NCBI GenBank assembly: GCA_028873155.1
Contig: JAGWML010000113.1
Span: forward strand, 1-9,591
Source of the DNA: Acidobacteriota bacterium
GTDB lineage: Bacteria; Acidobacteriota; Terriglobia; Terriglobales; Acidobacteriaceae
Direction: 5' to 3'
Length of the DNA: 9,591 nucleotides
The notes beneath the pieces are model-generated. The model was given only the letters and a program-made list of their open reading frames with translations. It was not told the DNA's origin and searched no databases. Position 1 is the stretch's first letter, and every line of letters starts with the position of its first letter. Positions 1 to 5,474 of this stretch are shown here, in pieces. The position numbers were made by a program, and so were the translations under genes.

Positions 1-415
1 TCTTGCCCGCCTTGGCCGACAGGCTGTTGATGTTGTACTGCAACCCTTCGGTATGCAGCAAAGCATGAAATGCCAGTGCTTCTTCCAAGGGATGCACTCC
101 TTCGCGCTGGATGTTCTCGACCAACTGCGCCTCAACGCAGGCGGCGTCCGATAGCACAATCACACGCACGGGCACCTGCTCCAACGCAGCGATTTTCGCG
201 GCGCGGTAACGCCGTGCGCCCGCGACAATCTCATACATATCCGTGTCGATAGCGCGGACAAGCAAGGGCTGCAAGACGCCCTGCGATTTGAAACTCGCAG
301 CGAGTTCGTTCAGGCTGTGTTCATCGAATCGGCGGCGCGGGTTGGTGGGTGACTCCTGCAACTGCGAGAGTGGCAGGTTGCGATATTCGCTGATAACGGC
401 AACGGCTTTCGACAT
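1..415 (-). CDS. ParB/RepB/Spo0J-family partition protein, 5' part only (runs off the window)
   Basis: Partial gene: 138 codons are visible from an ATG at 415, and the frame is still open at base 1. The start is supported by an AGGAG seven bases upstream on the minus strand. The visible part is the N-terminal ParB domain: a Box I-like SPTNPRRRFDE (residues 22-32), GVLQPLLVR (46-54), the nucleotide-binding motif GARRYRAA (66-73, the CTP-binding patch of the family) and ENIQRE (100-105). The helix-turn-helix region would begin near the cut end. ParB proteins bind parS-like sites and clamp DNA using CTP. In integrative elements, solo ParB homologues may act in element maintenance or as regulators. 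No ParA is visible here. It follows ardC on the same strand after 95 bp, so the two are probably cotranscribed. Family assignment is firm; its exact role in the element is inference. Confidence 0.93.
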   Translation of the reverse strand, partial: MSKAVAVISEYRNLPLSQLQESPTNPRRRFDEHSLNELAASFKSQGVLQPLLVRAIDTDMYEIVAGARRYRAAKIAALEQVPVRVIVLSDAACVEAQLVENIQREGVHPLEEALAFHALLHTEGLQYNINSLSAKAGK

Positions 416-452
416 GTCAATGCTCCTTATTGTGAATGAATCGTGGAGGTCA

Positions 453-481
453 TGCGGACAGATACACCTCACCTGTCCGCA
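453..481. repeat. Inverted repeat between ardC and parB
   Basis: TGCGGACAG (453-461) and CTGTCCGCA (473-481) are perfect 9-bp arms around an 11-nt loop. They lie in the 95-bp gap between the ardC stop and the parB start. In the minus-strand transcript the stem is not followed by a U run, so it is not a standard intrinsic terminator. It could be an operator, an mRNA-processing stem or a weak attenuator tuning parB relative to ardC. Confidence 0.6.
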
Positions 482-510
482 AATGTTGGCGGGGGTGATG
501 GAAGCGGCGG

Positions 511-1533
511 TTAGGCCGCTTCCGTGGTGGCTGTCTGAGAGCGGGAGCGACGCGCCCGTTTGGGTTCGGGCTGCGCTTCCGCCGTGTCCGGTGCTTCCTG
601 CGAGGCGGATTCCTCCGTCCTGATCGCAGCAAGAATGATGGCGGCGTTCTGCTGCACAAGCTCAAGGCTCTCGGCCAGCAAAGCGGCGCTGCCGTGGTAC
701 AGGCTGATATAGTCCGCGCTGGCGGTGGAGGTCTTGAGTCCAATCGACTTCCCGACTACGAAGGCGATGGCTTCGGCCTCTGTCTCGCGCACGGTTTTGG
801 TAATCTCCGTGCGCCGTTCGCTGTGCTTCAACATCAGGTGTGCCAGTTCATGCACAAGCGTGGTGAACTCCTCCGGCTTGGTCTGTCCCGGCAACAGACG
901 GATGGTGGTGCCGAACGCCGCGCCCAATGCAGGTGCGATGCTCTCGTTGTATTCAAGCGTGATGCCCTGGGCGATGACATACTCGCGGATACGGTCGAGG
1001 TAAGCGCCTACTTCGCCCGTTACCTTCTCCATCTCCGGCAACGGTGCGCCTTCGGTTTGCGACTCGTCCCACACGTACACTTTGCGGAATCCGAGAAGGA
1101 CGGGTTTGGGCGTGGTTCTTTCCTGCTCGTTGTCGTCGGTTCCGCGTCGAATCGCGGGCTTGCCAATGAGCGGCGCAAGGATGGCAATGCCTCTCTCGCC
1201 CCGCTTGACCCTGCGGCCAAGCTGGTTCCATGACCACATCCCCGCTACGTTTGTGGCCTGCGGCTTTTGTCTCGCTATGGCGAGGACGTTGCCGAAAGAA
1301 TAATTATTGAAATGCACCATCGCGTCGAGATACGCGGTGAGGGCTTCGCTCTTGCCCGCTTCCAACTGCTCGATGAGAAACTGCACGTTCTCACGGATGA
1401 GTTGCTGTGCGCCTGTAGGCTTCCGGTTTTCACTGCCGGAAGCCGGTGTGCAGGCGATACTGCCGGTTGCGCCATTGCTGGCGGTGACGGCTGCGCTATT
1501 GCTGTTGTGGTTGCTGTTGCTTTGATATTCCAT
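511..1533 (-). CDS. ArdC-type antirestriction protein (ssDNA-binding domain plus zincin-like metallopeptidase domain)
   Basis: The 340-aa protein starts at the ATG at 1533, which has a GAGGG seven bases upstream. The frame stays open further upstream, but that stretch has no family similarity and overlaps a large hairpin. Residues 1-40 are a low-complexity Ser/Asn-rich leader. Residues about 43-122 match the ArdC N-terminal ssDNA-binding domain (LTAYLDAMVHFNNYSFGN, then MWSWNQLGRRVKRGERGIA). Residues 224-256 hold HELAH (H228, E229, H232) followed by RETEAEAIAF, the expected third metal-ligand region, as in ImmA/IrrE-like peptidases. The tail is Ala/Glu-rich and ends with a basic KRARRSRS stretch. 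Proteins of this family on conjugative elements protect incoming single-stranded DNA from restriction. parB follows 95 bp downstream. The family call is strong; actual antirestriction or protease activity is inference. Confidence 0.93.
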   Translation of the reverse strand: MEYQSNSNHNSNSAAVTASNGATGSIACTPASGSENRKPTGAQQLIRENVQFLIEQLEAGKSEALTAYLDAMVHFNNYSFGNVLAIARQKPQATNVAGMWSWNQLGRRVKRGERGIAILAPLIGKPAIRRGTDDNEQERTTPKPVLLGFRKVYVWDESQTEGAPLPEMEKVTGEVGAYLDRIREYVIAQGITLEYNESIAPALGAAFGTTIRLLPGQTKPEEFTTLVHELAHLMLKHSERRTEITKTVRETEAEAIAFVVGKSIGLKTSTASADYISLYHGSAALLAESLELVQQNAAIILAAIRTEESASQEAPDTAEAQPEPKRARRSRSQTATTEAA

Positions 1534-1540
1534 TGTTTTT

Positions 1541-1545
1541 CCCTC
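1541..1545 (-). promoter_or_regulatory. Shine-Dalgarno of ardC, at the foot of a long hairpin
   Basis: On the minus strand GAGGG (complement of 1545-1541) stands seven bases before the ATG at 1533, which decides the ardC start. Its first three bases (GAG) are the last paired bases of the long inverted repeat at 1543-1623, so folding of the leader could limit ribosome access. Confidence 0.6.
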
Positions 1546-1623
1546 TGTCTGCCCTGGGGGGCGTTTTTTTTCTTTCACCCTGGAGCGAAGCGAAGGAAAA
1601 AACGAACCACAGGACAGACAGAG
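1543..1623 (-). repeat. Long imperfect inverted repeat in the ardC leader
   Basis: CTCTGTCTG (1543-1551) pairs perfectly with CAGACAGAG (1615-1623). After a one-base mismatch, 1553-1556 pairs with 1610-1613 and 1558-1559 with 1607-1608. Then 1562-1569 (CG plus six T) pairs perfectly with 1597-1604. An inner TTC/GAA pairing follows, around a loop at about 1577-1591. About 27 pairs form in total, interrupted by small internal loops. In the minus-strand RNA this is a tall hairpin ending at the ardC Shine-Dalgarno. Confidence 0.75.
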
Positions 1624-1673
1624 AAGAACGAGCAGAGCGATGGTGGAAGGCCGGAGTGGCAGGCGCGGCAAGT

Positions 1674-1697
1674 GCCAAACACGCACCACCGTTTGGC
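1674..1697. repeat. Inverted repeat in the ardC/xis control region
   Basis: GCCAAAC (1674-1680) and GTTTGGC (1691-1697) form perfect 7-bp arms around a 10-nt loop. Confidence 0.55.
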
Positions 1698-1722
1698 GCG
1701 CAGCCGGCGCTCGTCCGAACGG

Positions 1723-1747
1723 CCGGAGAAGGCCCGTTCTCCGGGCC
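1723..1747. repeat. Two overlapping, mutually exclusive stem-loops
   Basis: CCGGAGAA (1723-1730) can pair with TTCTCCGG (1737-1744) around a 6-nt loop. The loop itself, GGCCCG (1731-1736), can instead pair with CGGGCC (1742-1747) around a 5-nt loop. Because the segments overlap, only one stem can form at a time, which is the layout of a simple two-state RNA switch or attenuator. Both pairings are perfect. Function is unknown. Confidence 0.55.
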
Positions 1748-1780
1748 GCCCACCGGAGCGCCGCGAAGTGGGGCCAAGTC

Positions 1781-1795
1781 GCGCGTTCTACGCGC
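1781..1795. repeat. Short inverted repeat
   Basis: GCGCG (1781-1785) and CGCGC (1791-1795) are 5-bp GC arms around TTCTA. This is weak evidence alone, listed because it is one of a series in the same control region. Confidence 0.3.
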
Positions 1796-1835
1796 CTCCT
1801 TGCTTTTGGTTTTGTCGGTCAAGGATTGGGCGACA

Positions 1836-1860
1836 GGGATGTGCAGAACCTGCACATCCC
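1836..1860. promoter_or_regulatory. Perfect 25-bp palindrome, candidate operator
   Basis: GGGATGTGCAG (1836-1846), a 3-nt centre AAC, then CTGCACATCCC (1850-1860): eleven matched positions per arm without a mismatch. It lies about 110 bp before the start of the HTH gene and about 300 bp before ardC on the other strand. Neither strand continues into a T run, so a terminator is unlikely. The tight symmetry fits a dimeric DNA-binding protein. The regulator is not identifiable from the window. Confidence 0.6.
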
Positions 1861-1969
1861 CTCTCAAATCTGCACTGGGCTACTCATCATTCCGAGCCTA
1901 ATTTGAGGTTATTGGTCGTTGCGGAACGCTGGCACGTTCGTCTCGCAGCCAAGAGTTGAGGTGCAAATA

Positions 1970-2215
1970 GTGATTCAAGTCGAAACCGAAGCCTTTGTGA
2001 CTCCAGAGGAAGCGGCAACCTTTCTCCATTACTCACCGATTACCGTGAAGAGGCTCGCGCGCGAGGGCAAGATCCCGGCGCATTCGGTCACGAATGGGGT
2101 GCGTAAACGCTGGCGATTTCTCATTTCGGAGCTGGCGGAGACGATGCGGCAAGAGGTATCGTTGAAGCATCATCCGCGCCGCTTACACAAGGAGGAAGCG
2201 GCACATGAGAGGTAA
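1970..2215 (+). CDS. Excisionase-family helix-turn-helix protein (putative recombination directionality factor)
   Basis: The 81-aa protein starts at the GTG at 1970, chosen because GAGG at 1958-1961 lies eight bases upstream. Upstream in-frame starts (GTG 1961, TTG 1919) lack this spacing. Residues 9-60 look like the MerR-type winged HTH of the excisionase/HTH_17 family: FVTPEEAATFLHYSPITVKR (helix-turn-helix), REGKIPAH (turn into the wing), then RKRWRFLISEL. The last 20 residues are charged. Small proteins of this kind bind near attachment sites and bias integrase toward excision, and some also repress their own operon. Its end overlaps the integrase start by 11 bp, so the two are almost certainly translated from one message. 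Family is clear; the directionality role is inferred from context. Confidence 0.88.
   Translation: MIQVETEAFVTPEEAATFLHYSPITVKRLAREGKIPAHSVTNGVRKRWRFLISELAETMRQEVSLKHHPRRLHKEEAAHER
2191..2195 (+). promoter_or_regulatory. Strong ribosome binding site of the integrase gene
   Basis: GGAGG (within AAGGAGG) lies nine bases before the ATG at 2205, inside the last codons of the HTH gene. It fixes the integrase start and suggests the two genes are translationally coupled. Confidence 0.75.
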
Positions 2216-3392
2216 AGAGCGGCAGACGTTCCAGTATGGCTGGATCGTTCGTAAAGCCCGTAGCAAAGGGCCTGATGTATGGGTGCTTCGCTGGCGGGAT
2301 GGAGATGCAGACAAGTCACGGACCTTGGGCACGACGCAGCAACTTCGCACCAGGGCAGAGGCGCAGCGGGCGGCTTCCAAGTTCACTGCGGAGATCAACA
2401 ACTCAATCGAAGTGGCAACCTTCGGTCAATTGGTGAGGCGCTACTTGCAGGAAGCAATTCCAGAACGTCAGTCCACAGCCGGGCCTTTGCGGTCCATGTT
2501 GAACGCGCGCATTCTTCCCGAATGGGAGAATATCCGCGTAGTCGATATGGCGAAGGACCCGATGGCGGTGGAGCAGTGGATCAAGGGATTGCAGACCTTG
2601 CCGAGACAGAAGGACCAGAAGCCCCGCGATCTGGCTCCCAAAAGCAAGCTGCATACCCGCGCAGTGATGCATCGGCTATTTGAATACGCGATGCGCTGGC
2701 GCTATCTGGACTGCCAGCGTAACCCGATGGGCCTGATCGAACTGAAAGGAACGAGCAGGCGGGTTCGTGTCATCTACCTGCTGACGCCCCAGCAGTATTA
2801 CGTGATCCTCTCTCACCTCGCTCCGCATGTCCGGCTCATGGCGGTACTTGCCATGAATACCGGGATGCGTATCAGCGAGATTTTGGGATTGCGGTGGCGG
2901 GACGTGGACTTCGAGCAGGCGACGCTCACGATCGAACGCTCGGTGGTGGGGAAATACGAAGATGGGACCAAGACTCTGGCTTCTGCCTCCGTCCTGCCGC
3001 TGCACGAGTTGCTGATTCAGGAGCTTCGGGTATGGCAGGCACGGGAACAAAACGTGAACGGCTGGCTGTTCGGCAACCTCGACACAGGCCGACCGTACCA
3101 CGCCGATTCGCTTCGGCAGGACCATCTGGCTCCGGCAGGGAGGAAGGCCGGTATCCCGAACCTGGGATGGCACAACTTCCGGCACACCTACCGGGCACGG
3201 CTGGGCAGCTCCGGCGCGACGCCTGAGGTGCAGCAGAAGCTCATGCGGCACAGCTCGATTGACATGACGATGAGGTATGGGCAGAACCACATGCTCGACT
3301 CGACCCGTCCGGCGAATGCCAAGCTGGTCGAGGAGCTATTAGCGGCTGGGGCGTTGTCGGATGCGCCCTTATTGCGCCCTCAAGTTTCCTAA
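2205..3392 (+). CDS. Tyrosine recombinase/phage-type integrase of the element
   Basis: This 395-aa protein looks complete. Residues 1-70 form a short N-terminal arm-binding-like domain (YGWIVRKARSKGPDVWVLRW), about 71-180 the SAM-like core-binding domain, and about 190-375 the catalytic domain. The whole active site is present: R222 (NTGMRISEILGLRW), K256 (GTKT), H323 and R326 (HNFRHT), H349 (LMRHSS) and the nucleophile Y358 (MTMRYG). It should therefore be active in integrating and excising the element. It reads toward the tRNA-fMet gene and stops one base before that gene's CCA end, a standard position for a tRNA-targeting integrase. It is translationally linked to the HTH gene before it. 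Identification is certain; the target site is inferred from position. Confidence 0.97.
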   Translation: MRGKERQTFQYGWIVRKARSKGPDVWVLRWRDGDADKSRTLGTTQQLRTRAEAQRAASKFTAEINNSIEVATFGQLVRRYLQEAIPERQSTAGPLRSMLNARILPEWENIRVVDMAKDPMAVEQWIKGLQTLPRQKDQKPRDLAPKSKLHTRAVMHRLFEYAMRWRYLDCQRNPMGLIELKGTSRRVRVIYLLTPQQYYVILSHLAPHVRLMAVLAMNTGMRISEILGLRWRDVDFEQATLTIERSVVGKYEDGTKTLASASVLPLHELLIQELRVWQAREQNVNGWLFGNLDTGRPYHADSLRQDHLAPAGRKAGIPNLGWHNFRHTYRARLGSSGATPEVQQKLMRHSSIDMTMRYGQNHMLDSTRPANAKLVEELLAAGALSDAPLLRPQVS

Positions 3393-3393
3393 G

Positions 3394-3470
<77 letters not shown>

Positions 3471-3475
3471 TCTAC

Positions 3476-3504
3476 AGTGTATCAACCGCTCGCTGCGGGG
3501 TCAA
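3476..3504 (-). promoter_or_regulatory. Promoter of tRNA-fMet
   Basis: On the minus strand TTGACC (3504-3499) is followed after exactly 17 bp by TACACT (3481-3476), a good sigma70-type match. Only five bases separate the -10 box from the first tRNA nucleotide at 3470, so the transcript would start at or within a few bases of the mature 5' end. Confidence 0.6.
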
Positions 3505-3523
3505 CGCTCGCCCATCTTTGCCC

Positions 3524-4570
3524 TTACTCTTCGTGCTCTGCTCTCTCGCTGCCTTGCTCAGCCGCCAGCCGTTCCAGCTGATTCCGCCAGTCCAGCCCCT
3601 CCACAAAGCTGCGCGACTCCCGCCATCCCGGCTCCACAATTACGTGCAGCTCCAGGAACACCCGCGTCCCCAGCAGCGACTCGATCTGCTTCCGCGCGCC
3701 GGTGCCAATCTCCTTCAGCTTCGTTCCGCCCTTGCCAATCAGAATCGCCTTCTGCCCTGCGCGCTCGCAGTAGATCGCCGCGGCAATCCGCGTCAGCGGC
3801 AGCTTACCGCCCTTTGCGCGCGCCGTCTCCGCCGGCTCTTCATAGCGCTCAATCACCACTGCCGCGGCATACGGAACCTCTTCGCCCGTCTCCACCAGAA
3901 TCCGCTCGCGAATCAGCTCGGCCACCATGAATCGCTGCGGCTGGTCCGTGTACTGATCCTTTGGAAAATACCGCTCGCCAGCCGGCAGCTTCGCCACAAT
4001 CGCGCGCACCAGCGCTTCCAGCCCGTCGCGCTTCTTCGCGCTTACCGGAATCACCTCGGCAAAGTTGTACTGCTTCGTCAGCGACTCAATCAGCGGCAGC
4101 AGCTTATCCTTCGCCACCAGGTCAATCTTGGTCAGCACCAGAAACACAGGACAATCCACCCCGCGAATCAGGCCGAACAGGAATTCGTCCTCGCTCGACC
4201 ATGCCGCGCGGCCAGCCTTCTTCGCGCCGCCTTCGTCCGCAGCCGGCGCCTCATCCAGTTGCACGCGCCGCGTCGCATCCATCAGCACCAGCACCACGTC
4301 GCGCGTATCCAGCGCCTCGTGCACCTCATGCAGCATGCGCCGGTCCAGTTGCGATGCCGGCTTGTGCACGCCCGGCGTATCCACAAACACAATCTGCGCC
4401 GCCGGATGCACGCCCTTGCGCGCCGCCACCTCCACCACGCCTACAATGCGGTTCCGCGTGGTCTGCGGCTTCGGCGTCACAATCGCCACCTTCTCGCCCG
4501 TGAGCGCATTCAGCAGCGTGCTTTTCCCGGCGTTGGGCCGGCCCAGAATGGCAACAAATCCAGATTTCAA
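3524..4570 (-). CDS. era: GTPase Era (30S ribosome assembly)
   Basis: Era is a GTPase that binds the 3' end of 16S rRNA and assists small-subunit maturation. This 348-aa copy has every G motif: GRPNAGKS (10-17), the switch threonines in PQTTRN (35-40), DTPG (64-67), TKID (147-150) and SAK (177-179). A C-terminal type II KH domain follows with the GxxG loop in LIGKGGTKLKEIG (277-289). It is about 45 residues longer than the roughly 300-aa E. coli protein. The excess is an Ala/Asp/Lys-rich insertion between G3 and G4 (about 104-128) and a charged C-terminal tail. The start is TTG at 4570: an in-frame stop lies 18 bases upstream and no other usual start codon is available. A GAGGAG precedes it by 11 bases. 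tRNA-fMet follows downstream. Confidence 0.97.
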   Translation of the reverse strand: MKSGFVAILGRPNAGKSTLLNALTGEKVAIVTPKPQTTRNRIVGVVEVAARKGVHPAAQIVFVDTPGVHKPASQLDRRMLHEVHEALDTRDVVLVLMDATRRVQLDEAPAADEGGAKKAGRAAWSSEDEFLFGLIRGVDCPVFLVLTKIDLVAKDKLLPLIESLTKQYNFAEVIPVSAKKRDGLEALVRAIVAKLPAGERYFPKDQYTDQPQRFMVAELIRERILVETGEEVPYAAAVVIERYEEPAETARAKGGKLPLTRIAAAIYCERAGQKAILIGKGGTKLKEIGTGARKQIESLLGTRVFLELHVIVEPGWRESRSFVEGLDWRNQLERLAAEQGSERAEHEE

Positions 4571-4592
4571 AGCGCGGTATGCTCCTCAGGAC

Positions 4593-4619
4593 ATTATCAA
4601 GGATGGCGGCGAAAGTCAG
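4593..4619 (-). promoter_or_regulatory. Possible era promoter
   Basis: On the minus strand CTGACT (4619-4614) and GATAAT (4598-4593, five of six consensus bases) are separated by 15 bp, which is short. The predicted start would fall around 4586, on the Shine-Dalgarno itself, giving a very short leader. The -10 is good and the -35 weak. Confidence 0.35.
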
Positions 4620-4670
4620 AAATCTTACCCCACGAAAGAGAAGAGGTTGATCGCGCTGGAATGCTCGTTT

Positions 4671-4700
4671 ACCGCCGTCGCGCTCTGCCGCAACGGCGGT
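4671..4700. repeat. Stem-loop between the methyltransferase gene and era
   Basis: ACCGCCGT (4671-4678) and ACGGCGGT (4693-4700) are perfect 8-bp arms around a 14-nt loop, 24 bp after the methyltransferase stop. In the minus direction it is followed by AAACGAG and not by a U run. It could still stop or slow transcription before the era promoter, but it is not a canonical terminator. Confidence 0.4.
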
Positions 4701-4723
4701 CTCCCGCCCACTGGATCACCCTG

Positions 4724-5401
4724 CTACCAGACAAAGGGCAGCAGGCGGTGCCTTACCCTCGCGGCGTACTCCGCATAACCAGACAAGGTTGCACAGAGCA
4801 ACCTCTCCTCATCAATAAGGCGCACGACAATCGCGGCGAGCATCGCCGGAAAAGCGAGGAGCCCCCACCACGACCCAAGAGCCGGGGGAGTAGCTAGGAG
4901 CATGATCAATGCCCCCGCATACATGGGGTGGCGGACGATGGCATATGGGCCTGTGGAGACGACCGTCTGGTTTTCAGCCACTTCCACAGTCGATGCGGTG
5001 AAGGTGTTGACGCGGAAGACCGCGAAGACGATATAGAAACCAAGCGCGACAAGCAGATCGCTGGCGAGGACAAACGCCAGGGGCACGCGCGACCATCCGA
5101 ATCTGTGATCGAGCGAAGGAACGATGAGAAGAGCAAGAAATGCGGCGGAGGAAAAAGCCTGGATGCTCTTTTGGCTCTTCCTCGCTTCGGCAATGGGGCC
5201 GCCTTTCACGCGGCGCGCGAGGAGTGCAGGGTCTCTTCGCCAAAGATCGTTCGTGATGATGAGTGTGGCTGCGCCGAAGACAAGGAGGTAAAGCCATGCC
5301 TGCCAGTAACGAAGCGTGCCAGCAGGACAGAAGATGGCCAGAGCCGTGAACAGCGCGAGGCCCACAAGGCCCAGCAGCGTCTTTGCCGCAAGTTGCTTCA
5401 C
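4724..5401 (-). CDS. Isoprenylcysteine carboxyl methyltransferase (ICMT)-family integral membrane methyltransferase
   Basis: The preferred start is GTG at 5401, giving 225 aa. The frame is open back to 5506, but the extra residues are polar, unlike the family, and overlap the divergent acetyltransferase gene. No good Shine-Dalgarno is visible. Hydrophobic stretches fit about five membrane segments (near 5-25, 32-50, 83-102, 107-127 and 155-188). The C-terminal half carries the family signature: TGPYAIVRHPMYAG (about 154-167), a hydrophobic helix ending in RLIDEERLL (about 195-203), then GYAEYAARVRHRLLPFVW at the very end. This is the SAM-binding fold shared by ICMT, PEMT and NnrU-like proteins. 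Bacterial members methylate varied, mostly unknown small or lipid substrates, so a specific reaction cannot be given. It lies between era and the acetyltransferase and breaks up the conserved RNA-metabolism cluster. Confidence 0.88.
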   Translation of the reverse strand: MKQLAAKTLLGLVGLALFTALAIFCPAGTLRYWQAWLYLLVFGAATLIITNDLWRRDPALLARRVKGGPIAEARKSQKSIQAFSSAAFLALLIVPSLDHRFGWSRVPLAFVLASDLLVALGFYIVFAVFRVNTFTASTVEVAENQTVVSTGPYAIVRHPMYAGALIMLLATPPALGSWWGLLAFPAMLAAIVVRLIDEERLLCATLSGYAEYAARVRHRLLPFVW

Positions 5402-5463
5402 GCCAACAGTGTATTCGCTGCGGATGCGAGGCTTTGCTTGTGTGAACCGCTCTGAATGGTTGC

Positions 5464-5469
5464 TATCAT
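5464..5469 (+). promoter_or_regulatory. Possible -10 box of the acetyltransferase gene
   Basis: TATCAT matches TATAAT in five of six bases and ends five bases before the ATG at 5475. No clear -35 hexamer stands 16-18 bp upstream, and there is no Shine-Dalgarno. This fits transcription beginning at or next to the start codon (leaderless mRNA). Confidence 0.35.
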
Positions 5470-5474
5470 GGCGC

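Larger units (their letters stand above)
1534..1969. other. Gene-free control region between the divergent ardC and xis-int operons, rich in inverted repeats
   Basis: There are 436 bp between the ardC start (minus) and the HTH gene start (plus). Several reading frames are open here, but none shows a recognisable protein, and they use incompatible frames across the same DNA. At least five inverted repeats are visible: 1543-1623, 1674-1697, 1723-1747 (two alternative stems), 1781-1795 and the perfect palindrome 1836-1860. No convincing sigma70 promoter was found on either strand. Plausible roles are a structured ardC leader RNA, operators for the divergent genes, binding sites for integrase/excisionase, or a transfer origin. 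None is proven. Confidence 0.6.

Noticed and set aside
1561..1575. T run on the plus strand as an intrinsic terminator
   Set aside because: No plus-strand gene ends nearby, and the T run is itself one arm of the larger inverted repeat rather than following a stem.
1534..1689. Longer ardC start (392 aa)
   Set aside because: The additional 52 residues lie over the inverted repeats, show no family similarity and lack a ribosome binding site; the ATG at 1533 has GAGGG at a good distance.
1496..1959. Open frames on both strands across the control region
   Set aside because: Several overlapping frames are open at once because of base composition. None has a recognisable motif or a convincing ribosome binding site leading into a protein-like sequence.
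1919..1969. TTG 1919 or GTG 1961 as start of the HTH gene
   Set aside because: GTG 1970 has GAGG at eight bases and gives a normal excisionase-like N-terminus; the others have no suitable site.
3362..3380. Repeated TGCGCCCT (3362-3369 and 3373-3380) near the end of the integrase gene as integrase arm sites
   Set aside because: Two 8-base copies inside coding sequence are too little evidence; no further copies were noticed around the junction.
5316..5474. Longer start for the acetyltransferase
   Set aside because: The additional 53 codons overlap the 5' part of the divergent methyltransferase gene and do not resemble the GNAT family; ATG 5475 leads straight into the family pattern.
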